The notes beneath the pieces were generated by a model. It did not search any database. It saw only the letters and a program-made list of their open reading frames with translations, and was not told the origin of the DNA. A program made the translations under genes and the position numbers. Source: Ruegeria pomeroyi (GTDB lineage: Bacteria; Pseudomonadota; Alphaproteobacteria; Rhodobacterales; Rhodobacteraceae). Taken from it: a DNA stretch of 64,000 bases. Location of the stretch: positions 2,542,001-2,606,000 of the forward strand of contig NZ_JAGQAG010000001.1 of assembly GCF_021405525.1 (NCBI RefSeq), given 5' to 3'. Positions 48,282 through 56,321 of the stretch are shown piece by piece. Each line of letters begins with the position of its first letter. Positions within the stretch are counted from its first letter, which is position 1.

Positions 48282-49481
48282 TCAGGTCGACAACACGGTC
48301 TCGTCGAGCAGATAGCGCTCGATCCGGTACCGCTGATAAGGGGTGCGCGCCGTATAAGAGGCATGACACAGGAATCCGGATTTGCCTACACCTAGCGGAA
48401 ACACCGATTTCACCTCGGCCTCAAGCCCGATCCGCAGGTGCCGACCCGAGGCCAGCTTGCGGTCGACGGTCAGCGCATAACACCGGCGCCGGGGCGGCAG
48501 CGGGCTGACGAATTGCACGATCTGATCCGAAATGCCGACCACGCCGGCGGTGACCGTCTCGCCTTCCATCTCGAACTGCGCCACCGTGTGGCGGGGCCGG
48601 TGAAAGCCCGAGCGCAGAAAATTGAACCGCATCGCCGGGCTGCCCAGGTGCAGAACCATGTCAAGTACCCCACGCCCGGCCCGGCGCAGCACCGTCAGCC
48701 CCACATGCAGCACGAAACCCAGCGTCGCCCAGTAGTTTATCGGCGCCCGGCAGCAGAGAGAGTTGAACCGCCCGCGCAGCCGCTTGCCAGCCGAATGCGG
48801 CAACAGCGCCTGCGACATGCCCACCAGGCCTGGCTTGACGTTGAACCGCAGCGCAAAGCCGCTCGCCTCGCGCATGTATAGTTCCAGCAGTTCGGGGCGT
48901 ACTGGGCGCGGGCCAAAAAAGACCATGTCGCCCCTGAGAATGTTGATCAGCTGCGGCAGCTCATCCAGCCGGGACTTGCGCAAATAGGACCCGACATTGG
49001 TTTCCAACAGGGTTCCCCTTGGCAGTGTAGACTGGCTGGTCCGTGCGGCAGCATCAGGTACGAGCGTCCTAAATTTCAATATTTTGAATGACTTGCGGCC
49101 TTTACCTAATCTCGAACCGGAATAGAAGATAGGTCGACCGGACGAAAGCAAGACCAAGATCGAAAGGATAAACATGACTGGCGCCATCGCCAGCAGAACC
49201 AGACCGGCAAGCACCCGGTTCAATGCTGTGTCAAAAAGCGGATAGCGCGGCACATAGCCCGATCTGACGATCGCCGGTGACATTAGCCCACGCGGTGCAG
49301 ACGCTCTCTCACGCCGCTGTGACTTTGCTGGCCACGGGGCGAATGCCCCGTCATTCAGTCCGGGCGCAAACTGCGCTTCGCGTAACATTTGTGCCGGCAG
49401 CGGGGCCATCGTCTCAAACAGGCGCACCCCCCCGTCGAGACCGGCAAGGTCGGCATCGACCTCATAGATGTCTCTCTTCAT
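48282..49481 (-). CDS. Initiating sugar-phosphate transferase with extra C-terminal domain
   Basis: 399-aa polyprenyl-phosphate sugar-1-phosphate transferase (WbaP/ExoY type), starting repeat-unit synthesis on undecaprenyl phosphate. One TM or re-entrant segment at about 85-112 is followed by FKILKFRTL (132-140) and the catalytic stretch LRKSRLDELPQLINILRGDM (167-186) with FFGPRPVRPE. An 80-residue N-terminal region replaces the four-helix domain of WbaP. Residues from about 285 form an extra beta-rich domain that resembles PilZ only faintly. It is the first gene of the leftward operon, downstream of the 49594 inverted repeat. Confidence 0.87.
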   Translation of the reverse strand: MKRDIYEVDADLAGLDGGVRLFETMAPLPAQMLREAQFAPGLNDGAFAPWPAKSQRRERASAPRGLMSPAIVRSGYVPRYPLFDTALNRVLAGLVLLAMAPVMFILSILVLLSSGRPIFYSGSRLGKGRKSFKILKFRTLVPDAAARTSQSTLPRGTLLETNVGSYLRKSRLDELPQLINILRGDMVFFGPRPVRPELLELYMREASGFALRFNVKPGLVGMSQALLPHSAGKRLRGRFNSLCCRAPINYWATLGFVLHVGLTVLRRAGRGVLDMVLHLGSPAMRFNFLRSGFHRPRHTVAQFEMEGETVTAGVVGISDQIVQFVSPLPPRRRCYALTVDRKLASGRHLRIGLEAEVKSVFPLGVGKSGFLCHASYTARTPYQRYRIERYLLDETVLST

Positions 49482-49593
49482 CTGCCAAACCCCTCATACC
49501 CGTCCCGCGCGCCCCTGAAAGGACTCCAACTTTTGAAACGGTCACAATGTTGACACCTTATCGCCACATTAACCTTGAACATAATAAGTGGCT

Positions 49594-49610
49594 GGAAACA
49601 GTTTGTTTCC
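49594..49610. promoter_or_regulatory. Polysaccharide-locus operator 1 (GGAAACA-GTT-TGTTTCC)
   Basis: A perfect 7-3-7 inverted repeat in the 234-bp gap between the leftward sugar-transferase operon and the rightward GT4. Matching sites occur at 53828 and 55452, each in a control region of the same locus. Surrounding sequence is AT-rich and includes TTAAC at 49569, a CtrA-like half-site that may be chance. Confidence 0.7.
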
Positions 49611-49715
49611 GATACAGTTAAGCTCGATGGTCGCTATTGTTTTGTCATGATATGAGAATGTCGCTCACAAGAGGCTGCAATCGTAGCTCGCCCACAATTT
49701 TTGCGCGATCCGATC

Positions 49716-50858
49716 ATGTGTAGTTCTCTCGACTCACAATCCTCGCTCGCCGTTCTGCTGCCGCATCTGCGCAGCGGTGGTATCGAGACATCGACTGTCG
49801 CGCTGATCCAACAGTTGCAAGGTCATCGGTTCGCGATCCGCCTGATCCTGGGCAACCGTACCGGCGAGTTGCTGGACCAAATCCCTGACACGGTGGAGAT
49901 CGTCGATCTGGGCGGGCAGCGGGCAATGACCTCCCTCTGGGCACTGCGCGCGGCGCTGGCAGGGATGGACGCGGTCTACTCCGGCACCAATGCGCGCAAT
50001 ATCGCGGCGCTGATGGCGGCCCGGCTGCTGCCCGCCCACCAGCGCCCGGCGGTGATCATCAGCGAGCACAGCTCTCCCGCCGCCTATCTGGCGACGGCGC
50101 GCCATCCGGGCATGCGCCGCTGGCTGATGCGTCGGCTCTATCCGATGGCCGATCTGCTGGTGGCCCCGACCGAGGGGCTGGGCGCCGACTGGCTGGCGGC
50201 GCTGGAACTGGACCGGCCGGCGGTGGCAACCCTGCCCAACCCGGTCTTGTCGCCCGAGGCGCTGGCGCTGTCCACGCAAGTAGTACAAGGCGACGGCCCG
50301 CCCCGTGATCCGGCGCAGGTGCTGGCGGTCGGTCGCTTGCATCCGGCCAAGGGGCATGCCGACCTGATCCGCGCCTTTGCCCACGCCCTGCGGACCCGCC
50401 CCGAGTTGCGGCTGACCATCCTCGGCGAGGGCGAGGCCCGGCCCGAGCTGGAGGCGCTGATTGCGGCGATGGACTTGCAGGACCGGGTCACCCTGCCCGG
50501 TTACAGCCCGGACGTGGCACGGCATATGGCGGGCGCCGGATTGTTCGTGCTGCCCTCGCATCGCGAGGGGTTCGGCAATGTGGTGGTCGAGGCACTGGCC
50601 CAGGGTACGCCGGTGCTGGCCACCGATTGCGACGGGCCAAGGCGGCTGCTCTGTCAGGCCGGGGCGGCTGGCCGGATCGTTCCCATCGGCGATATCGACG
50701 CCATGGCATTGGGCATTGCCGAGATGGCGGGCGAGGAGAAGGCCCTGGGCGCGGCGCTGGCCGCCGCCCCCGCGCAGGCCGGGTTGTATGCGCATGCTGC
50801 TGCGGCGCGTATCTTTGCCGACCGGATCGCCCCCCTTGCAGTGCGACCTCCGGAATGA
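49716..50858 (+). CDS. Glycosyltransferase family 4
   Basis: Predicted 380-aa GT-B enzyme. It has the LAVLLPHLRSGGIETSTVALI glycine-rich N-terminal loop, VLAVGRLHPAKGHADLIRAF in the donor half, and the E-x7-E motif in REGFGNVVVEALAQGTP. An in-frame TTG at 49701 would add five residues; neither start has a clear ribosome site, so the N-terminus is uncertain. It is transcribed away from the main polysaccharide operon and shares its operator. Confidence 0.88.
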   Translation: MCSSLDSQSSLAVLLPHLRSGGIETSTVALIQQLQGHRFAIRLILGNRTGELLDQIPDTVEIVDLGGQRAMTSLWALRAALAGMDAVYSGTNARNIAALMAARLLPAHQRPAVIISEHSSPAAYLATARHPGMRRWLMRRLYPMADLLVAPTEGLGADWLAALELDRPAVATLPNPVLSPEALALSTQVVQGDGPPRDPAQVLAVGRLHPAKGHADLIRAFAHALRTRPELRLTILGEGEARPELEALIAAMDLQDRVTLPGYSPDVARHMAGAGLFVLPSHREGFGNVVVEALAQGTPVLATDCDGPRRLLCQAGAAGRIVPIGDIDAMALGIAEMAGEEKALGAALAAAPAQAGLYAHAAAARIFADRIAPLAVRPPE

Positions 50859-50888
50859 CAGCCTGAGGCGACCAGAACCGAGGCCCCG

Positions 50889-51596
50889 ATGCACCCGCTG
50901 TTCAAATCGCTTGTTCCGCTGCTGATCGCCGCCGCCACGGCGCAGGCGGCCCCGCTGGCCGAGCATCACGCGAGCGCGCCGGAACTGATGGCCCGCCCCG
51001 ACCTGCGTCTGCAGCAGCAGAACGGCACCCTTGCCCCCGCTCCCGACCCGGTCGGCACCCGACAGGTGATCCGGGCACGGGCCGGGGCGAAACAGGCGGG
51101 CAAGGTGGGCAAGGCGGCGCTGATCCTGCCCTTTGACCCGCTTGGCCCCGGCGCCCGCATCCGGGTCACGGCCGAGCTGTTCCTGCCCCCCGGCAACCCG
51201 GCGAACTCGATCCACCTGTTCGATCTGGAATGCAAGTTCTGCGGCCAATCCGGCAATCCCGGGCTGCGGCTCTACCTGCGCCACGGCCGGCTGCGGGTGG
51301 ATCGCAAGAAGATCGGCGGCGGCCATGCCTGGACCGACGACAGCGCGCCCGCGCTGACCACGGGCCGATGGCATCTGGTCACCTGGGAGCTGAACCTGGG
51401 CACCGATGCGGCGCCCGGCAGATCGCAGGTCTATCTCGACGGGCAAAAGGTTCTCGACAACCGGGGCCGCACCCTGCCCGATGTGCCCGCCGAGCGCGCC
51501 GCCATCGACCGGTTGCAGATCGGCATAACCGCCAATTCCAACCCCGAGACCGTCATCCTCTATCTGGGCGCCGTCACGCTGGAACGCTGGCCCTAG
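50889..51596 (+). CDS. Secreted polysaccharide-lyase-fold (concanavalin-like) protein
   Basis: 235-aa exported protein. The signal peptide is at residues 1-20 (FKSLVPLLIAAATAQA before APLAE). The rest looks like a beta-jelly-roll of the heparin-lyase-like group: RIRVTAELFLPPG, LRLYLRHGRLRVDRKK, TTGRWHLVTWELNLG and a final VILYLGAVTLERW strand. It may cut, bind or edit the exported polymer. Catalytic residues cannot be confirmed, and a non-enzymatic lectin role is possible. It starts 30 bp after the GT4 gene and converges on the acyltransferase gene with a 4-bp overlap. Confidence 0.7.
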   Translation: MHPLFKSLVPLLIAAATAQAAPLAEHHASAPELMARPDLRLQQQNGTLAPAPDPVGTRQVIRARAGAKQAGKVGKAALILPFDPLGPGARIRVTAELFLPPGNPANSIHLFDLECKFCGQSGNPGLRLYLRHGRLRVDRKKIGGGHAWTDDSAPALTTGRWHLVTWELNLGTDAAPGRSQVYLDGQKVLDNRGRTLPDVPAERAAIDRLQIGITANSNPETVILYLGAVTLERWP

Positions 51597-52642
51597 CCGC
51601 GCAGATACTCGACCCCGTCGAGCACCCGGGCCAGCAGCGGGCGCAGGACGAACCGGTGCATCCGGGGCAGCACCGCGTGGCGCTGGGGAAACCCGTCCTT
51701 GAACCGCTCGCGTCCCTCGGCCCCGGCATCGGCACGGGGCACGCGGGGGTCGTCGCGTCCGGCCAGGTCCAGCCAGCGCGGCCCGCCCGGCTCGGCGCCG
51801 CCCGCCCAGCGCCGGATCGCGTACCAATATACAAGGTAGGACCGCGGCAGACGCGCATCGGGATCGGCCCAGCCATTGGACATGTTGAGCACGCGCGGCC
51901 CGTCGCGCAGCAGGGAGAAAGCCCCGACCGGGGCGCCCTCGGCCTCGACCAATATCAGCGCGCCGCCATGGCGGGCGATCCAGTCGCGCTGCGCCTCAAG
52001 CCCCGGCAGGCCCCGCGTGGTCAGACCCCGCGCGCGGGCAAAGGCCTGGGTCCAGTCGCGGACCCGTGCCATCTCGGCCCCGTCCGCGACCGGGCGCAGG
52101 GTCAGGTCCAGCTTGTCGAGCTTGCGCAGGTTGCGCCTTGCATGGGCGGTGCAGGCAGCAAAGATCTCCTCGGGCGTCGGGGCAAGATCGATCAGGCCGG
52201 TGCAACTGTGCAGGCGCTGCCGCGCAGGCGGGGCCACCTGCCCGCCCAGCCGCGCCAGCAGGCGTTCAACGGTCTCGGCCTCGGCATCCTCCCATCGCGG
52301 ATTCATGGCGACGGTAATCAGGCCCGCATTGCGCAGGGCAGGCAGCAGCGCCGTCAGCACCGGCTCCAGATCGGCGGGGGCGGCCACCACTGGACCGCGC
52401 CGGAACGCGCCCAGCGCCAAACCGCCCGGCACCCGGCTGAGCCGCAGCACACCATAGGCGGCCAGCCCGCCCGCATCGCGCTCGACCAGCACATGCCGAT
52501 AGCTGTGCCGCCCGCCCTCGTCCTGCATGAGGCCCGGCCAGTCGGGATCCTGCAGATAGCTGTAGCCGGGGCTGGCATCGCAAAAGGTCCTGACCGCCGC
52601 GTGCTGTCCGGGCGTCAGATCGCGGCTCAGCACGACCTTCAC
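51593..52642 (-). CDS. FemAB/GNAT-like acyltransferase
   Basis: Predicted 349-aa protein of the peptidoglycan-bridge/FemAB-like group, two GNAT-type halves. GYSYLQDPDWPGLMQ at the start, AHARRNLRKLDKLDLTL near the middle and GGALILVEAEGAPVGAFSLL in the second half are the recognisable segments. In polysaccharide loci such proteins probably transfer an acyl or aminoacyl group to a sugar. The GTG at 52642 overlaps the stop of the next gene as GTGA; the longer open frame upstream is not used. Confidence 0.72.
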   Translation of the reverse strand: MKVVLSRDLTPGQHAAVRTFCDASPGYSYLQDPDWPGLMQDEGGRHSYRHVLVERDAGGLAAYGVLRLSRVPGGLALGAFRRGPVVAAPADLEPVLTALLPALRNAGLITVAMNPRWEDAEAETVERLLARLGGQVAPPARQRLHSCTGLIDLAPTPEEIFAACTAHARRNLRKLDKLDLTLRPVADGAEMARVRDWTQAFARARGLTTRGLPGLEAQRDWIARHGGALILVEAEGAPVGAFSLLRDGPRVLNMSNGWADPDARLPRSYLVYWYAIRRWAGGAEPGGPRWLDLAGRDDPRVPRADAGAEGRERFKDGFPQRHAVLPRMHRFVLRPLLARVLDGVEYLRG

Positions 52643-53712
52643 GACACCACCCCGCGCCGGCCCTTTTGCCAGCCGCTGGCCTTGCGCCGCAACCGCCGGA
52701 CCCCGCGCGCGGCAAAGAAGGCCGCCAGCGTCGGATCGCCACGCCGGTGGATCAAGAGCCGTTCCAGCGGGCGCTCGTCGGTCGAGACCTCGCGCACCAG
52801 CCCATTGCAACGGGTAAAGTCGAAGCCCGCCGCGCCCCCCTCGAACGCGTCACGGACACTTTGCATGACCGAGTTACGACCCACCGCAAGTTCGGCGTAT
52901 TCCTCGTTGAAATCATTGGCCATTCCGTAATGCACATTGTCATGCACCAGAACGAAGCGGCCCGAGATCGCCACATCTCCCACCTGTCGGGCGGCAAAGA
53001 AACAGGCCTCGGGTCCAAGCCTCGCAAAGAGCTTTTCGAGAAACGCAACGCCCTCGGGCGGGGCCCCGTACCCGGTGCCGGTCAGCCCCTTCCACGAGGC
53101 CCGCGAGGCCGCCAGATAGGCGTCGAGTGCCGCGCGCCCGTCCCGGTCCGAGCGCAGATCGCGCACCTCCATCTCGGCCAGCTTGCGCTCGCTGCGCCGG
53201 AACACCTGCCGGGTCTTGGACTTGAGCCCGCCCAGATAGCTGTCGAAATCGCCATTGGCCGTCACGCTGCAGGCACTCATGGTGGCCTTGCGCCGCACCG
53301 CCAGCCCGGCCAGCCGGGCCGCGCGTTCGAGCATCTCGGCATCCGGGGTCTCCAGCGGCTCCAGCCGCCAGAAGCTGAGCCAGTCGGGCCGCAGCAGCGC
53401 CGCCAGCGCCGCCTCGGCATCAGGCAGGTCGGGATGCAGCAGCCATTGCGCCATGCCCGCCCGTCCCTCGCCCATGGCGGCCACCGCGCGGGCCTTTCCG
53501 GTGCGGAACATCGGCATGGCGCCCACCAGCTTTCCCTTGTGGCGCAACAGCGAGACCACCAGCGGGCGGCCCCGGCCATATGTCTCGGCCCAGCTGAGAA
53601 GAAAGGCGTGGCTGGCAAAGACGCCGCCACCGCTGGCCTTGGCCAGCGCGTGCCACTCACCTTCGATCGCGGCGAACCCGGCCGGATCGGTAATGCGTTC
53701 ATACGCGTACAT
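52639..53712 (-). CDS. CelD/BcsL-family GNAT acyltransferase
   Basis: Predicted 357-aa protein of the GNAT (acetyltransferase involved in cellulose biosynthesis) group. The N-terminal part shows VFASHAFLLSWAETYGRG. LKSKTRQVFRRSERKLAEM marks the central helix typical of the family, and the second GNAT half has ISGRFVLVHDNVHYGMANDFNEEY and GAAGFDFTRCNG. The ATG at 53712 follows a G-rich ribosome site; the frame is open about 105 codons further but crosses the control region. It is coupled by GTGA to the second acyltransferase. Confidence 0.78.
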   Translation of the reverse strand: MYAYERITDPAGFAAIEGEWHALAKASGGGVFASHAFLLSWAETYGRGRPLVVSLLRHKGKLVGAMPMFRTGKARAVAAMGEGRAGMAQWLLHPDLPDAEAALAALLRPDWLSFWRLEPLETPDAEMLERAARLAGLAVRRKATMSACSVTANGDFDSYLGGLKSKTRQVFRRSERKLAEMEVRDLRSDRDGRAALDAYLAASRASWKGLTGTGYGAPPEGVAFLEKLFARLGPEACFFAARQVGDVAISGRFVLVHDNVHYGMANDFNEEYAELAVGRNSVMQSVRDAFEGGAAGFDFTRCNGLVREVSTDERPLERLLIHRRGDPTLAAFFAARGVRRLRRKASGWQKGRRGVVS

Positions 53713-53827
53713 CCGTCCCCCCGACGGTTTCCATCCCCACCCACTGCACAATGTGGCGGACGGAACGAATGATTCATGTTGCATGCAAGGCTGGAAAGCA
53801 TTCAACCTTAATCTCGATGATTTGCAC

Positions 53828-53844
53828 CGAAACACTTTGTTTCC
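53828..53844. promoter_or_regulatory. Polysaccharide-locus operator 2 (CGAAACA-CTT-TGTTTCC)
   Basis: A 17-bp inverted repeat with six of seven paired positions, in the 202-bp divergent region between the acyltransferase pair and the flippase. It has the same geometry and half-site as 49594. Confidence 0.68.
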
Positions 53845-53914
53845 CGGCGGACGCGACCGCCGCCCGTCTGTTCGGGCGCGGCCCAGCCCCCGGCAGAAAG
53901 GCCTGACCCGTATC

Positions 53915-55438
53915 ATGTCCGCCGCACGCCTGCTGGCCAATATCGTGCTGATGACCGGACTGAAGCTGGTGGGGCTGCTGCTCAGCGTTCTGCTGATCGT
54001 GCTGCAAACCGCCGCCTTTGGCACCACCCCGGCAGCAGATGCCTATTTCACCGTACGCCGCTTCGTACTGTCGGCCATCGCCATGGCCTTTGAGGCGACC
54101 AACCAGCTGGCGGTGCCTGAATTCGTGCGCGAGGTGCAGAGCGGCGGTCATGCCGGCATGCGGCGGGCGCTCTTGCGTTTCGGCATCCCCATCGTGGGGT
54201 TGCTCAGCCTGATCACGCTGGCGCTGTGGGTCTTTGCCGAACCGGTGGTACGGCTGCTGGCGCCGGGCTTCGACGACGACCGGCTGGCACAGGCGGCCGA
54301 GCTGTTGGGCGTGGTCGCGCTGTGCCTGCCGCTGACCGGGATCGCCGCGCTTGCGGGCGCGTTCAACTTTGCCCGCCGCCGGTTTGGCCTGACCACGCTG
54401 GCGCGGCTGCTGCCGCGCGTGACCTTGTTGCCGGTTCTCCTGGTGATGGGCGCGGCGGTGACGCCGCTGTCGCTGTCCTGGGCGCTGGTCATCGGGGTCG
54501 CGCTGATGGCGCTGATGATCGTGGTTCAGGGCCTGCGCGACCTGCGCCGGATGGACCGTGGCGGGCTTTCGATGCCGCGCCGGTCGACCACCCCGCGCCG
54601 GGCTGCCGCCGTCACCATCAACGCCGCCGCACAGATGGCGATGGGCTGGGCCGACGCGGCGCTTGCCTCGCTGACCGGTCTGGGTGGCGTTACCATCATG
54701 TTTGTCGCCCAGCGCCTGCTGAGCGCGGCCCCCGGCGCTGTCAATTCGGCCGTGAACTCGGCCTATTACACCGAATACTCCCATGCCGCCGGGGCCGAGG
54801 CCGGCGCCCGCCCCACCATCGCCGCCGCCGTACGGATCAGCCTGTTCCTGACCCTGCCACTGGTGGCTTTCGTGATGATCGCGGCAACACCGCTCATTAC
54901 CTTTCTGCTGGAACGTGGCGCCTTTACCGCCGAGGACACCGCCGCCACCGCCGATCTGGTGCGTTTCCTGGCGCCACTCTTGCTGGTGAACGCGGTGCTG
55001 GCCGCCTTTCTGCCCGCGACGCTGGCCGATGACGGGCTGCCGCTGGTGCGGGTGTTCCTGTGGTTCTCGGCGGTCGCGCTGCTGATCCGCTTTGCCGCTG
55101 GCCTGCCGCTGGGCGCGCTGTTCGGCCTCAAGGGGGTGGCAAGCTCGATCCTGCTGGCCTCGACTGGGTCGGCGCTGGTGCTGGCACGCGCGCTCCATCG
55201 CCGCCACGGCGCGTTGGGCACCTGGCACGACCTGCGCGAGATCGCCCTGATGATCGGCGCCGCGGTGGTTGCGGCGGCGGTCTCGACGCTGGTCTGGTGG
55301 CAACTGGACCTGGGCGACCTGGCCCTGCTGTGCGCCCATGCGCTGACCGTCGGACTGCTATTCCTGGCTGGATGCGCTCTGTTGCGCTTGCCTGAAATGC
55401 AGGCCCTGCTGGCGCTTTTGCGTCGCAGGCGGCGCTAG
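53915..55438 (+). CDS. MurJ/MVF-type flippase, probable Wzx
   Basis: Predicted 507-aa polytopic protein of the MOP superfamily with about thirteen or fourteen helices. The N-terminal AARLLANIVLMTGLKLVG, ADAYFTVRRFVLS and a Pro/Arg-rich GAFNFARRRFGL loop resemble MurJ/MviN. In a polysaccharide locus lacking another Wzx it probably flips lipid-linked repeat units outward. The ATG at 53915 has AGAAAGG upstream. The frame is open far upstream but that part overlaps the divergent gene and operator 2. Confidence 0.82.
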   Translation: MSAARLLANIVLMTGLKLVGLLLSVLLIVLQTAAFGTTPAADAYFTVRRFVLSAIAMAFEATNQLAVPEFVREVQSGGHAGMRRALLRFGIPIVGLLSLITLALWVFAEPVVRLLAPGFDDDRLAQAAELLGVVALCLPLTGIAALAGAFNFARRRFGLTTLARLLPRVTLLPVLLVMGAAVTPLSLSWALVIGVALMALMIVVQGLRDLRRMDRGGLSMPRRSTTPRRAAAVTINAAAQMAMGWADAALASLTGLGGVTIMFVAQRLLSAAPGAVNSAVNSAYYTEYSHAAGAEAGARPTIAAAVRISLFLTLPLVAFVMIAATPLITFLLERGAFTAEDTAATADLVRFLAPLLLVNAVLAAFLPATLADDGLPLVRVFLWFSAVALLIRFAAGLPLGALFGLKGVASSILLASTGSALVLARALHRRHGALGTWHDLREIALMIGAAVVAAAVSTLVWWQLDLGDLALLCAHALTVGLLFLAGCALLRLPEMQALLALLRRRRR

Positions 55439-55451
55439 GGGTACCGGTTTC

Positions 55452-55468
55452 GGAAACAGACAGTTTCC
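55452..55468. promoter_or_regulatory. Polysaccharide-locus operator 3 (GGAAACA-GAC-AGTTTCC)
   Basis: Third copy of the 7-3-7 inverted repeat, with one mismatched pair. It lies 14 bp after the flippase stop and about 210 bp before the DUF4956-CotH-VTC operon, the only gap in that stretch. Confidence 0.65.
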
Positions 55469-55680
55469 AACGTGGTCGATTACCGTGGCCACAAGGCAAG
55501 TTACTGATTAGGATAATCGTATCCGGTTGCCTCAGGGGGTCGAAGGCATCGGTCGCAAGAAGCGTGATCCAAAGGTGGGGGCCTTGCCGATTTCGCTGGA
55601 CAGCCATGTGACGCGCGTAGGCATGGCGCAGGTTCGGTGTTCCCGCCCTTCAGGACTGTCGCACATCTCGGGAGGGGGAT

Positions 55681-56316
55681 ATGGGCGTATTGTCATCCGA
55701 ACTGGACAAGCTGCTGGCGGTTGCGCTGCTGCTTTGCGCTTCGCTGCTGGTGCGTCAGGCGGTGATCTTTTCAGGCCAGACCTGGATCCGGACCTTTTCA
55801 CATACGCTGACATTGCTTCTGTTGCCGCTGGTCACCTATTCGCTGACCTCGGTCATCTCGGGCAATATCGCGCTGTCGCTGGGCATGGTAGGGGCGCTGT
55901 CGATCGTGCGCTTCCGCAACCCGGTAAAATCGCCGCTGGAACTGGTGACCTATTTCCTGATGATCTCCTGCGGGATCGCGGCCGCGGTCAGTGTCTCGTG
56001 GCTGGTGTTGCTGGTCGGCAGCGCGGTGGGTACGCTGGTGGTGGCGGAACTGTTCAACCGGTGGTCGCGACGGGTCCGGGGGGTGCCGCTCTACACAACG
56101 TCCTTTACCGAGGGCAACGCGCTGCACACGCTCGAGGTGTTCTCCGAAACCGAGATGCCCGACCTGCTGGGCCATGCCGCGCTGGTCGGGTTCGACAAGA
56201 CGCCCGAGGGGATCGTCTATCGCTTTGCCAGCCCCTCGCGGCAGGACCTGCTGGCGCTGAGCGGTGCGGTCAACGGCCAGACCGGGATCACCCGCATCGC
56301 CTTTGCGGCGGCCTGA
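55681..56316 (+). CDS. DUF4956 integral membrane protein
   Basis: 211-aa protein with four predicted helices in the first 120 residues and a soluble C-terminal half. The signature GMVGALSIVRFRNPVKSPLE (about 70-90) is the conserved core of DUF4956, with several Arg/Lys at a helix junction that could meet an anion. GGGAGGGGAT directly before the ATG supports the start. In many bacteria DUF4956, CotH and VTC-domain genes occur together, as here. Function is not established; a membrane partner or conduit for the VTC protein is plausible (inference). Confidence 0.85.
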   Translation: MGVLSSELDKLLAVALLLCASLLVRQAVIFSGQTWIRTFSHTLTLLLLPLVTYSLTSVISGNIALSLGMVGALSIVRFRNPVKSPLELVTYFLMISCGIAAAVSVSWLVLLVGSAVGTLVVAELFNRWSRRVRGVPLYTTSFTEGNALHTLEVFSETEMPDLLGHAALVGFDKTPEGIVYRFASPSRQDLLALSGAVNGQTGITRIAFAAA

Positions 56317-56321
56317 GTGCC

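Noticed and set aside
49565-49575. TTAAC near the polysaccharide operator as a CtrA site
   Set aside because: Only one half of the TTAA-N7-TTAAC consensus is present; short half-sites are common by chance.
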